Source: a virus
Strand: one strand, 5' to 3'
Length of the DNA stretch: 48,222 bases
IMG/VR virus record: IMGVR_UViG_3300025120_000098
Span: 1 to 48,222 of that record
Shown here: one piece after another, positions 23,126 through 31,072 of the stretch
How positions within the stretch are numbered: the stretch's first letter is position 1
Layout: each line of letters opens with the position of its first letter
Notes under the pieces: model-generated
The model's database searches: none
Told to the model about the DNA's origin: nothing
What the model saw: the letters and a program-made list of their open reading frames with translations, nothing else
Position numbers and translations under genes: made by a program

Positions 23126-25410
23126 CCAACGGGACAAAGGTTAAGAAGCGGTCTGGACAAGTAGAATCTCTTGACCTCAATAAGATGCACAAGATGGTTG
23201 ATGAGGCATGTACTGACCTCACAGGTGTGTCTGCATCTCAGATTGAAATTAATTCTGGGATCCAATTTTATGATGGTATCACAACTGCAGAGATCCAAGA
23301 GATCTTGGTCCGTAGTGCTTCTGATCTCATCGACCTTGAAAATCCCAATTATCAATTCGTAGCAGCTCGATTGTTGTTGTTCTCTCTGAGGAAACAACTG
23401 TGGGGTAAGATGCATGAACATAGCAATCTAACCGATCATATTAGGATTGGCATTGAGAGGGGCGTATATGACCCTGAGATCCTTCAAAAGTACTCTGCTG
23501 AGGAGTTTGATCAGATCAACAATATGATCGATCATGACAGAGACTATCTGTTTACCTATGCTGGGCTTAGACAAGTTGCGGATAAATACTTAGTGCAGGA
23601 TCGTAGTACAGGACATGTCTACGAAACTCCTCAGTTCATGTATATCTTGATTGCAGCCACCATCTATAGCGACTATCCTCAAGAGACTCGCATGGATTAT
23701 GTAAAAAAATACTACGATGCAATCTCAAAACACAAAATCAACATCCCAACGCCAGTCATGGCAGGAGTTCGGACACCGCTCCGTCAATATGCATCTTGTG
23801 TTCTCGTTGATGTTGATGACACCCTCGATAGTATCTTTAGCAGTGATATGGCTATTGGTAAATATGTCGCACAAAGGGCTGGTATCGGCATTAACGCAGG
23901 CAGAATTCGTGGCATCAACGCTAAGATTAGAGGCGGCGAGGTACAACACACAGGCGTTATCCCCTTCCTTAAAAAGTTTGAAAGCACTGTCAGATGCTGC
24001 ACACAAAACGGCATCAGAGGTGGTTCTGCTACAGTTCACTTTCCTATCTGGCACAAAGAGATAGAAGACATTATTGTTCTTAAGAACAACAAAGGAACAG
24101 AAGACAATCGTGTCAGAAAACTCGACTACTCCATCCAAATCACCAAGCTCTTCTACGAGCGGTTCATCGAAAATGGAAACATCACGCTATTCAGTCCTCA
24201 CGATGTCCCAGGTTTGTATGATGCTTTTGGCACTGACGAGTTTGATAGTCTCTATGTGGACTATGAATCAGATCTCACTATTCCAAGAAAGACTATCAAG
24301 GCTCAAGAACTTTTTCTCAATCTCCTGAAGGAGAGAGCAGAGACTGGTCGTCTTTATATTATGAATCTTGACCACTGCAATACTCACTCTTCCTTTAAAG
24401 ACAAGGTAGAGATGAGTAACTTGTGTCAAGAGATCACACTTCCAACTAAACCGCTGCAGCATATTGATGGTGAAGGAGAGATTGCTTTGTGCATTCTGTC
24501 TGCTATCAATGTAGGCAAGCTTCGTAACCTGGATGAGCTGGAAGAACTCTGTGACCTCTCTGTGCGTGCTCTAGACGCCTTGATTGACTTCCAAGGGTAT
24601 CCAGTCAAAGCAGCTGAAATTGGCACTAAGAATCGTCGTTCTCTGGGCATTGGTTATATTGGTCTGGCACATTACCTGGCAAGGCATAAAGTAGGTTATA
24701 ATGATCCAGAAGCACATCAGATGGTTCATGATCTGACAGAAGCTTTCCAATACTATCTTCTAAAGGCATCCAATCAACTCTCTATTGAGTACGGACCTTG
24801 TGGATATTTTGATCGTACTAAATATTCTGACGGTATCCTTCCTATTGATACCTATAAAAAAGATGTAGACGATATTGTTCCTCATAGGTTAAAGTATGAT
24901 TGGGAAAGTCTTAGGGCATCTATCACCACCCACGGTCTTAGGAACTCAACACTGTCCGCACAAATGCCTTCAGAGAGCAGCTCCGTTGTGTCAAATGCAA
25001 CCAATGGAATCGAACCACCTAGAGGATTCTTGTCCACTAAAAAATCCAAGAAGGGACCACTTAAGCAGATTGTACCAATGTACAATACTCACAAGAGTCA
25101 CTACACCCTTCTCTGGGACATGGAAAGTAATGATGGGTATATTAAAGTAGTTTCTGTTATGCAGAAATTCTTTGACCAAGCTATCTCTGGTAACTGGAGT
25201 TACAACCCCAGTAACTATCCTGATAATGAAGTACCTGTGTCTGTGATGGCAAGAGATCTATTGACTACATATAAGTACGGTTGGAAGACCTCCTACTATC
25301 AGAATACATATGATAACAAGACTGACGAAGTAGAAGAAGAAATTCCTAGTGTAGAAAACTTACTCAATAACCTAGAAAAACAATCAGAGTGTGACGCCTG
25401 TGCAATTTAG
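23122..25410 (+). CDS. nrdA: Ribonucleotide reductase class Ia large subunit NrdA
   Basis: 762 residues, near E. coli NrdA (761). It reduces NDPs to dNDPs. An N-terminal ATP-cone is present (VKKRSGQVESLDLNKMH...). Active-site elements: SCVLVDVDD (first redox Cys), NLCQEITLPT (thiyl radical Cys and catalytic Glu), EIALCILSAIN (second redox Cys), and the radical-transfer Tyr pair in TSYYQNTYD. The C-terminal tail ends SECDACAI, so its shuttle cysteines are spaced C-x2-C rather than the C-x4-C of E. coli. ATG 23122 overlaps the gp61 stop; the GTG at 23110 is rejected. nrdB follows. Confidence 0.96.
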   Translation: MTNGTKVKKRSGQVESLDLNKMHKMVDEACTDLTGVSASQIEINSGIQFYDGITTAEIQEILVRSASDLIDLENPNYQFVAARLLLFSLRKQLWGKMHEHSNLTDHIRIGIERGVYDPEILQKYSAEEFDQINNMIDHDRDYLFTYAGLRQVADKYLVQDRSTGHVYETPQFMYILIAATIYSDYPQETRMDYVKKYYDAISKHKINIPTPVMAGVRTPLRQYASCVLVDVDDTLDSIFSSDMAIGKYVAQRAGIGINAGRIRGINAKIRGGEVQHTGVIPFLKKFESTVRCCTQNGIRGGSATVHFPIWHKEIEDIIVLKNNKGTEDNRVRKLDYSIQITKLFYERFIENGNITLFSPHDVPGLYDAFGTDEFDSLYVDYESDLTIPRKTIKAQELFLNLLKERAETGRLYIMNLDHCNTHSSFKDKVEMSNLCQEITLPTKPLQHIDGEGEIALCILSAINVGKLRNLDELEELCDLSVRALDALIDFQGYPVKAAEIGTKNRRSLGIGYIGLAHYLARHKVGYNDPEAHQMVHDLTEAFQYYLLKASNQLSIEYGPCGYFDRTKYSDGILPIDTYKKDVDDIVPHRLKYDWESLRASITTHGLRNSTLSAQMPSESSSVVSNATNGIEPPRGFLSTKKSKKGPLKQIVPMYNTHKSHYTLLWDMESNDGYIKVVSVMQKFFDQAISGNWSYNPSNYPDNEVPVSVMARDLLTTYKYGWKTSYYQNTYDNKTDEVEEEIPSVENLLNNLEKQSECDACAI

Positions 25411-25423
25411 AACAAACGCAGAC

Positions 25424-26578
25424 ATGCCTAAAACTAAAGTTGAGGGTATGACGGTCTTTAATACGACCGATGTGGACACGAAAAAGCAACCAATGTTTTT
25501 TGGTGCTCCTCTAGGAGTTCAGAGATACGATTCTTATAAGTATCCTTTCTTTGAGAAGATGACTCAGCAGCAGTTGGGTTATTTCTGGAGACCTGAAGAG
25601 ATTTCTCTGCAGAAAGATAGATCCGATTATCATGATCTAAGACCTGAGCAAAGACATATCTTCACTAGCAACCTGAAGTATCAGGTAATGCTTGATTCTA
25701 TTCAAGGTAGAGGTCCTGGTATGGCATTCTCGCCATACTGTTCGCTTCCTGAGTTGGAAGCTTGTATGAATGTGTGGCAGTTTATGGAGATGATCCATAG
25801 TCGTTCATACACATATATCATTAAAAATGTCTATAGTGATCCTTCTGAGATCTTTGATACCATCATTCATGATGAGAGGATCCTTGAGAGAGCTGCTTCT
25901 ATTACTCAAGCGTATGATGAGTTTATCAACATCGCTCATGAGTGGGATGGTGGTAGCATGTGGGATGCCAATTGGAATAACTCTGATGCACAGAGATTTG
26001 CGAAGAAAGAACTAAAGACAAAACTGTATCGTGCTGTAGCCAATGTCAATATTCTCGAAGGCATCAGGTTTTATGTCTCGTTCGCTTGCTCGTTTGCGTT
26101 TGGTGAACTCAAGCTTATGGAAGGATCCGCTAAAATCATCTCTCTCATCGCAAGAGACGAAAATCAGCATCTTGCAATTACTCAAAACATCCTCAACAAC
26201 TGGAAGAAAGGCGATGACCCAGAGATGGTCGAGATTGTTAAAGAACAAAAAGACTGGTTGATCCAGACTTTCCAAGCAGCTGTTAATCAGGAGAAGCAAT
26301 GGGCAGAGTATCTGTTCAAAGACGGATCTATGATTGGTCTCAATGAAAAGCTTCTATCACAATATGTTGAATGGGTTGCTAATCGTCGCATGAAAGCAAT
26401 CGGTCTTGATCCGATTTATGACATTGCTGCAAGAAATAATCCACTACCATGGACTGAGCATTGGATTTCATCCAAGGGTCTGCAAGTAGCACCACAAGAA
26501 ACGGAGGTAGAGTCTTATGTTGTCGGAGGAATCAAACAAGATGTCAAAGCAAACTCGTTTGCGGGATTCAGCCTATAA
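25424..26578 (+). CDS. nrdB: Ribonucleotide reductase class Ia small subunit NrdB
   Basis: 384 residues from ATG 25424 (E. coli 376). It carries the di-iron/tyrosyl radical site: YQVMLDSIQGR (Asp ligand), EMIHSRSYTY (Glu, His and radical Tyr), LEGIRFYVSF (Glu) and ARDENQHL (Glu, His). The C-terminus ENSF-type tail here reads NSFAGFSL, in the position that docks NrdA. An internal ATG at 25448 is an alternative start; the upstream GTG 25391 lies inside nrdA and is unlikely. The 3' end overlaps a small hidden gene. Confidence 0.95.
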   Translation: MPKTKVEGMTVFNTTDVDTKKQPMFFGAPLGVQRYDSYKYPFFEKMTQQQLGYFWRPEEISLQKDRSDYHDLRPEQRHIFTSNLKYQVMLDSIQGRGPGMAFSPYCSLPELEACMNVWQFMEMIHSRSYTYIIKNVYSDPSEIFDTIIHDERILERAASITQAYDEFINIAHEWDGGSMWDANWNNSDAQRFAKKELKTKLYRAVANVNILEGIRFYVSFACSFAFGELKLMEGSAKIISLIARDENQHLAITQNILNNWKKGDDPEMVEIVKEQKDWLIQTFQAAVNQEKQWAEYLFKDGSMIGLNEKLLSQYVEWVANRRMKAIGLDPIYDIAARNNPLPWTEHWISSKGLQVAPQETEVESYVVGGIKQDVKANSFAGFSL

Positions 26579-26669
26579 TAAGTATCTTCAGATAAAAGAA
26601 CAGGGAGGTCCCACCTCCCTTTCTCAAGCATGGATATATGGAGTGCTAAAGAAGAAGTACGATAAATAG
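26541..26669 (+). CDS. Hidden small basic protein overlapping nrdB end (42 aa)
   Basis: ATG 26541, preceded by GGAGG (26525-26529, 11-nt spacing), runs to TAG 26667-26669 and encodes MSKQTRLRDSAYNKYLQIKE followed by QGGPTSLSQAWIYGVLKKKY and a short end. It overlaps the last 38 nt of nrdB in another frame. The composition is protein-like (an SLSQAWIYGVLKKKY helix), and it accounts for most of the sequence between nrdB and the next gene. It also encodes across a perfect GGGAGGT/ACCTCCC hairpin (26602-26620). No family recognised. Confidence 0.55.
   Translation: MSKQTRLRDSAYNKYLQIKEQGGPTSLSQAWIYGVLKKKYDK
26602..26623 (+). repeat. GC-rich inverted repeat, possible attenuator
   Basis: AGGGAGGT-cc-ACCTCCCT-type palindrome followed by TTTCT. 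The stem is strong but the T-run is poor, and it lies inside the 42-aa reading frame, so it may attenuate rather than terminate transcription or protect the nrdB 3' end. Confidence 0.5.
26661..26668 (+). promoter_or_regulatory. Late-promoter-like GATAAATA box
   Basis: GATAAATA, one mismatch from TATAAATA, 27 nt before the ATG of the 667-aa protein, whose virion-like composition fits late expression. Confidence 0.4.
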
Positions 26670-26695
26670 TCAAACGAGACTGTTTAATTGTAGAC

Positions 26696-28699
26696 ATGGA
26701 CGCTTCTCAACTGAAGAAATTAAGCGAATCTTATGCAACCATCGCTGAAGGTGGCAAGCATGAGAAGTCGGCAATGGACTGGAATAAGAGTGACGACAAA
26801 CCGAAAGGAAAAAAAGTTGATAAGAAGAAAGTAGACAAGTGTACTTGTGAGTCTTTCTATCTTAAGAGACTGAAAGCAATGGATCCCGCAATGGCAGAGA
26901 ACTATCTCTCCCTTGCGGAAATTCTTATTGAAGAGGGATATCAAAGTTCTAGGTTGATTGACAACCTGATTGAAGCACTTCCCAAAGATGTCATTGGTGA
27001 GGAGTTCCGCGCTGCATTACATGCAGTCAACCCTAGAATCTATGAGAATCTTGACACTGCAGAGAAGCGGCAGGCAAGAGCTATCATTGCGGAATTTAAT
27101 TTGATGCAGAAACTTCGTGATGCGAAGAGAGCTGCAGGCAATTTCTTCTCAGGAAACCCACAGGGTAATTCTGTTTCTCCAGAAATTGCGAAAGCACAAA
27201 AATATCGTGACCAAGGTGGTAAAGGTGTTCCACCATCACTGAAAACTAAGAGTGCTGCTCCTATCGATACTTCTACTAAGTCAGATACAAAACCCGCTAC
27301 TCCTTCTTCAGCAACAGTAGCTTCTAAGGTTACTGATGAGAGGTCGCCTGCAGCAAATGATGCCAAGCAACAGGCAGCAAAGCAGAAGGCTAATCAATCC
27401 AAGACTACCCCCACCAAAGAACGCTCATCAGTATCTGCACCAAAAACGAACAAAGACGGTTCTGCCTCGACTCGTACTGGTGCGAGCAATGGTGCTACAC
27501 CAATGCAACAGTGGGCAAAGAACTTCCCTAGTCTTGCTTCTAAGGTAAAGTCTGGAGCATCTGGTAGTAAAGAGATCTCTTCACTGAAGAACTCTCATGA
27601 ACCAGAAGGTGAAATGACTGAAGGTTTGGCAGGCATGGTTGACGACGCAACTAAAAAAGCCCAAGGTAGTTTGGAAAAACTGGGTATAAAAATCAATCGT
27701 ACCCCAAAACCAACTGTAACGAAGGCTAAGCAACAAGAAAAAATTAAGATGAATGAGTTTGTTGGTGGCAAACCTGGAGATGGATACATTGGTCATCCTA
27801 ATCTAGATATCAAAAACCCACTTGCTAAGAAACAAGTTAAGGGACCTACTGGCAATCAGGGACTTGCTGGTAAACTTGGTGATAGAAAGATGAAGATGGA
27901 TGCCATGATCAAGCAGATGAATCAATCATTTGAACCAGAAGGTGAAATGGTTGAAGGTCTAGGGCAGGCACGGAAGAATGTTGGTGCTAGCACCTGCTGG
28001 GATGGATACAAGGCAAAAGGAACTAAGAAGAAAGGCGGTAAGGATGTACCTAACTGTGTGAAGGAAGGTGAGACCATCGAAGAGAAGAAAGGTCTCTGGG
28101 ATAACATTCATGCCAAGCGTAAGCGTGGTGAGTCACCTGCTAAGAAAGGTGACAAGGACTATCCTAAGACTCTGAATGTAGAAGGATATGATAAGCCTGA
28201 CGAGAAGTTAAAGACTGATCGTGATGGATATCGCATCTCTGATAAGGAAGCTGCTGCTGCTAAGGAGCGTATCAAGGAGAAGGCTAAGAAGAAGAAAGCA
28301 GAGCATGACAATAGATACTCTGATGGTACTGGTGAAGAGTCTAAGAAAAAGAAAGCAGCTCTTGAGAAGAAGAGAGGTATGAAGTTAGATGGTCATCCTC
28401 AGTTTACTAGAGATGATTACAACATCTATGACATCATCCTTACATTCCTTGATGAAAACAATCTCATGGAGAGTGTAGAGGAAGCAGAAGAGATCATGAT
28501 GCAACTCACTGGTGCTCAGATCGTTGAGATCATTGATGATTTTATGAATGATCCATCTGTTGTAGAACAAAAAGCAACTGCTACTGATGGTCACGGTAAT
28601 ACATACCGCGATTACAGCAATGATGGACTGTCTGACAGACAAAAAAGAATGAAAAAGTTTGGTGACAAGCGTGCTGCTATGTTAGTTAAAGGAGTCTGA
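26696..28699 (+). CDS. Large modular Lys-rich virion-type protein (667 aa)
   Basis: A composite protein. The N-terminal part is a helical domain (about 55-150, FYLKRLKAMDPAMAENYLSL...). A long Ser/Thr/Lys/Ala-rich disordered region follows (about 155-300). EPEGEM(T/V)EGL modules occur twice (19-nt identical DNA at 27598-27616 and 27931-27949). Then come a Cys pair module (CWDGYKAKGTKKKGG...VPNCV), a LWDNIHAKRKRGESPAKKGD module, a DGYRISDKEAAAAKERIK helix, and a C-terminal acidic helical domain. Several of these short modules recur in T4-like cyanophage structural proteins. Probably virion or head-internal; no enzyme motif. Confidence 0.6.
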   Translation: MDASQLKKLSESYATIAEGGKHEKSAMDWNKSDDKPKGKKVDKKKVDKCTCESFYLKRLKAMDPAMAENYLSLAEILIEEGYQSSRLIDNLIEALPKDVIGEEFRAALHAVNPRIYENLDTAEKRQARAIIAEFNLMQKLRDAKRAAGNFFSGNPQGNSVSPEIAKAQKYRDQGGKGVPPSLKTKSAAPIDTSTKSDTKPATPSSATVASKVTDERSPAANDAKQQAAKQKANQSKTTPTKERSSVSAPKTNKDGSASTRTGASNGATPMQQWAKNFPSLASKVKSGASGSKEISSLKNSHEPEGEMTEGLAGMVDDATKKAQGSLEKLGIKINRTPKPTVTKAKQQEKIKMNEFVGGKPGDGYIGHPNLDIKNPLAKKQVKGPTGNQGLAGKLGDRKMKMDAMIKQMNQSFEPEGEMVEGLGQARKNVGASTCWDGYKAKGTKKKGGKDVPNCVKEGETIEEKKGLWDNIHAKRKRGESPAKKGDKDYPKTLNVEGYDKPDEKLKTDRDGYRISDKEAAAAKERIKEKAKKKKAEHDNRYSDGTGEESKKKKAALEKKRGMKLDGHPQFTRDDYNIYDIILTFLDENNLMESVEEAEEIMMQLTGAQIVEIIDDFMNDPSVVEQKATATDGHGNTYRDYSNDGLSDRQKRMKKFGDKRAAMLVKGV

Positions 28700-28712
28700 T
28701 CTTCCATAACTA

Positions 28713-28718
28713 TATAAT
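28713..28718 (+). promoter_or_regulatory. TATAAT -10 element before GIY-YIG gene
   Basis: TATAAT in the short intergenic gap, 16 nt before ATG 28735; no convincing -35. TTTAAATA follows at 28723-28730, a weak late-type box. Confidence 0.35.
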
Positions 28719-28734
28719 GTAGTTTAAATACATC

Positions 28735-29181
28735 ATGGTTGATTATGAAAACCCCTGGATTTTTGAAGGACAACCTTTTTTATCTGAGAACATTGGTGAC
28801 TTTATCGGTTTTGTCTATCGGATTACAAATCTCGAATCCGGTAGACAATACATCGGTAGGAAATACTTTCACCAACTACGAAAGCCTAGAGGTGGAGGTA
28901 GGAGGGTTAGAAGTGAGAGCGACTGGAAAAAATATTACGGAAGCTCTGATGAACTTAATGGAGAACGCCGTACAATTGGAAATAGTTCCTTCAGACGAGA
29001 AATACTTTCGCTACAATTGACAAAGGGTAAAGTTAACTACGAGGAAACCAAACAATTATTTGTCCATTCTGTCCTAACAGAATCTCTTGAAAACGGTGAC
29101 CCCAAGTATTACAACAGTAATATCTTGGGTCGTTATTATAAAAAAGATTATTATGATTATAAGACATGGAGTACTGACTGA
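28735..29181 (+). CDS. GIY-YIG-like endonuclease (Seg-type)
   Basis: 148 residues. GFVYRITNLESGRQYIGRKYF (about 25-45) contains the GIY-like (FVY) and YIG motifs at the usual spacing, followed by the Arg-rich KPRGGGRRVRSESDWKKYYGSS, typical of T4 Seg-like nucleases (W..YYGSS). A Glu that would complete the active site lies in NSSFRREIL. It could be a free-standing homing endonuclease or a DNA-processing enzyme. It is short and carries no obvious separate DNA-binding domain. Confidence 0.75.
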   Translation: MVDYENPWIFEGQPFLSENIGDFIGFVYRITNLESGRQYIGRKYFHQLRKPRGGGRRVRSESDWKKYYGSSDELNGERRTIGNSSFRREILSLQLTKGKVNYEETKQLFVHSVLTESLENGDPKYYNSNILGRYYKKDYYDYKTWSTD

Positions 29182-29668
29182 AGAAGTTTTACATAACTGT
29201 GAAAATTTTCTTGAGGATTCTTTAGAAAAAAATGTTTGGGCTGTTAGTGAGTTATTTTGGGATGACTCTCTAAAGGTTGGTGACACTGGAGTTGTTACCA
29301 TGACTGACCTGGAGGGCGATTTAAAACAATCTGTGTTAGAATGTTTGGAACATCATGTTCTCCCATATCAAGAAGCTGATGTTCAACTTTATGTCTGGCA
29401 TAAAAATTCTGGCATATCTATGCATGACGATAACGGCAAGAATGGTTGTACTATATACTTAAACCGAGAGTGGGATATCAATTGGGGAGGTATCTTTATA
29501 TGGAATGATGGAGAAAAGTTGAGAGCACTTAACCCCACATATAATATGATGGTTCTTAATACAGAGAACGAAGATCATATGGTAACCACAGTATCTCCAT
29601 TTGCTGATGACTTTAGATATAGTCTACAGATATGGTTTACGCCAGTTGACGAGGAAGAGACCGCCTGA
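29153..29668 (+). CDS. 2OG-Fe(II) oxygenase-like protein
   Basis: 171 residues from ATG 29153 (an earlier in-frame start at 29087 would lie deep inside the preceding gene). GISMHDDNGKNGCTIYLN gives H91-x-D93, HMVTT gives H142 and FRYSLQIWF gives R155: the HxD...H...R set of prolyl-hydroxylase-like 2OG-Fe(II) oxygenases. First of five consecutive genes of this fold. It overlaps the GIY-YIG gene by 29 nt; its last codons contain the promoter of the tRNA genes. Confidence 0.75.
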   Translation: MIIRHGVLTEEVLHNCENFLEDSLEKNVWAVSELFWDDSLKVGDTGVVTMTDLEGDLKQSVLECLEHHVLPYQEADVQLYVWHKNSGISMHDDNGKNGCTIYLNREWDINWGGIFIWNDGEKLRALNPTYNMMVLNTENEDHMVTTVSPFADDFRYSLQIWFTPVDEEETA

Positions 29669-29674
29669 TATAAT
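29646..29674 (+). promoter_or_regulatory. Sigma70 promoter for the tRNA-Arg/tRNA-Thr pair
   Basis: TTGACG (29646-29651), 17-nt spacer, TATAAT (29669-29674). The -35 is inside the end of the upstream coding region; the expected start point (about 29681) falls at the 5' end of tRNA-Arg. Confidence 0.7.
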
Positions 29675-29682
29675 GGTCATAT

Positions 29683-29756
29683 GGTTCAGTAGCTCAGTGG
29701 AATAGAGCATCGCTCTTCTAAAGCGTTGGTCGCTGGTTCGAGTCCAGCCTGAATCG
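29683..29756 (+). tRNA. tRNA-Arg (UCU)
   Basis: Cloverleaf by eye: acceptor GGTTCAG/CTGAATC (one G-U), D-stem GCTC/GAGC, anticodon loop CTTCTAA giving UCU, T-arm GCTGG-TTCGAGT-CCAGC, discriminator G. The top anticodon-stem pair is T-T. CCA is not encoded. It reads AGA codons, which are frequent in these genes. Confidence 0.9.
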
Positions 29757-29758
29757 TT

Positions 29759-29830
29759 GCCTCCGTAGCTCAGTGGTAGAGCAGGGCTTTTGTAAAGCTC
29801 AGGTCGCAAGTTCAAATCTTGTCAGAGGCT
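29759..29830 (+). tRNA. tRNA-Thr (UGU)
   Basis: Acceptor GCCTCCG/CAGAGGC (one C-A mismatch), D-stem GCTC/GAGC, anticodon loop TTTGTAA giving UGU, T-arm GCAAG-TTCAAAT-CTTGT, discriminator T. CCA is not encoded. It lies 2 nt after tRNA-Arg and 1 nt before the next start codon, so 3' processing must cut almost at the ATG. Confidence 0.9.
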
Positions 29831-29831
29831 T

Positions 29832-30497
29832 ATGATTAAAGAACTATTTCCTACAGCGATATATCAAACAAATGTTCCTTGTCCTGACAAGGAGTGGGAA
29901 GGGATGATGGATCTCTGTGAAGAGTTCTGGGAAAGAAATCAAGAAGAGATCGATGATCATGGCAACATGACTGGTGATCAAGATGTCCAGAAGTTTTTCA
30001 TGGCGCATCGGTCAGAAAAATTTTACTGGTTAAACTACCAAGTATCTCAGGCTATGCAGGAATACTTGCGTAGTATCTGTAGAGACGCTGATGATGGTAA
30101 AACACTTGAGTATGCCGTCTTTGTACAGAAGGCATGGACTAGCGTAGTTAGTCCTCATAGTGGCAGAGTTCCTGAGCATCTACATAAAGGGTCTCACTTC
30201 AGTGCCATTTATTATCTAAGAACAGAAGGTGAGGGTGGTGTATTAACACTCTGCGCTAGCACTGGGTTTGAGATGGCACCTATTAATGTCCATGAACGAT
30301 ATCTAAATTATGATGTTGAGGTTGAGGATGGTGACCTTATTATTTTCCCTGCTAATATGATGCATTTTGTTAGTGAGTTTGAGGGGGACGAACCTAGAGC
30401 TGCCATAGTATATGATTTGTTTATTACATCTTGTGAGGAGGTTAATAAAGAGTATGAAAATGTTGTCACATTACCGTCTTACTGGGCAAGGATATGA
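29832..30497 (+). CDS. 2OG-Fe(II) oxygenase superfamily protein
   Basis: 221 residues, begins MIKELFPTAIYQTNVP. RVPEHLHKGSHFSAIYYL (His 116/118), GDLIIFPANMMHFV (His 178) and RAAIVYDLF (Arg 189) form the TIGR02466-like 2OG-Fe(II) oxygenase pattern, related in design to the gene at 16783. The ATG sits 1 nt after tRNA-Thr, so no room exists for a separate Shine-Dalgarno; the leader is the tRNA itself. It overlaps the next gene by 4 nt. Confidence 0.75.
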   Translation: MIKELFPTAIYQTNVPCPDKEWEGMMDLCEEFWERNQEEIDDHGNMTGDQDVQKFFMAHRSEKFYWLNYQVSQAMQEYLRSICRDADDGKTLEYAVFVQKAWTSVVSPHSGRVPEHLHKGSHFSAIYYLRTEGEGGVLTLCASTGFEMAPINVHERYLNYDVEVEDGDLIIFPANMMHFVSEFEGDEPRAAIVYDLFITSCEEVNKEYENVVTLPSYWARI

Positions 30498-31072
30498 TTG
30501 CTAAGATTCACGATAACTTATTTTCTCCAAAGTATATAATAGAGACGGAAGAACTGCTTGCTGAGATGCCAGTCTCTGCTATCAATATTGCAAACGGTGT
30601 TGACTATCCCAATGCACTTCATGGGACACATAGATTATTTGGAGAATGTATATTCTCTAGATCAAATTTCAATAGGGTAGATACTCTTAGTAAAGATTCA
30701 TCTAGATTTTTTGATATGTTTGAGCACATTCAAAAAGTAACAGATCAGTACTACTATTTGAACAGAATTGATTATAATTTACAACATTCTTTCTGTGATG
30801 GGTCATACCATATTGATGGAAATGATTCAGACGAGTATACCATGATGTATATGGCTAACCATACCTGGGATACTAAGGAGTGGGGTGGTCAGTTTCAATT
30901 GTGTGATGAGAAATTTAATGTGCTTGAGGAGCATGAGTTTGTTCCTGGTAGAGTGTTAGTGTTTCCATCTAACATTCGTCACAGAGGATTGGGACCACGC
31001 CATCCTTATGTGTATAGATACACTGTGGTTTGGAGAGTGCAAGATATTGACTCAGCTCTCGATGAATTATGA
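30494..31072 (+). CDS. 2OG-Fe(II) oxygenase-like protein
   Basis: 192 residues. GSYHIDGNDSDEYTMMYMAN gives H106-x-D108, then WGGQFQL, GRVLVFPSNIRHRG (H163) and YRYTVVWR (R175). This is the prolyl-4-hydroxylase-like layout, including the E-W-G-G strand typical of the fold. ATGA-coupled both upstream and downstream. Substrate unknown. Confidence 0.8.
   Translation: MIAKIHDNLFSPKYIIETEELLAEMPVSAINIANGVDYPNALHGTHRLFGECIFSRSNFNRVDTLSKDSSRFFDMFEHIQKVTDQYYYLNRIDYNLQHSFCDGSYHIDGNDSDEYTMMYMANHTWDTKEWGGQFQLCDEKFNVLEEHEFVPGRVLVFPSNIRHRGLGPRHPYVYRYTVVWRVQDIDSALDEL

Noticed and set aside
29087-29152. N-terminal extension of the first 2OG oxygenase gene
   Set aside because: The extra hydrophobic residues are an artefact of reading the GIY-YIG gene out of frame; ATG 29153 aligns with the domain start.
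28735-29181. GIY-YIG gene as part of a self-splicing intron
   Set aside because: No split reading frame flanks it; it is free-standing between complete genes.
29683-29830. Prophage-type attachment site at the tRNA genes
   Set aside because: No integrase and no duplicated tRNA 3' end are visible; this is a lytic T4-like phage genome.
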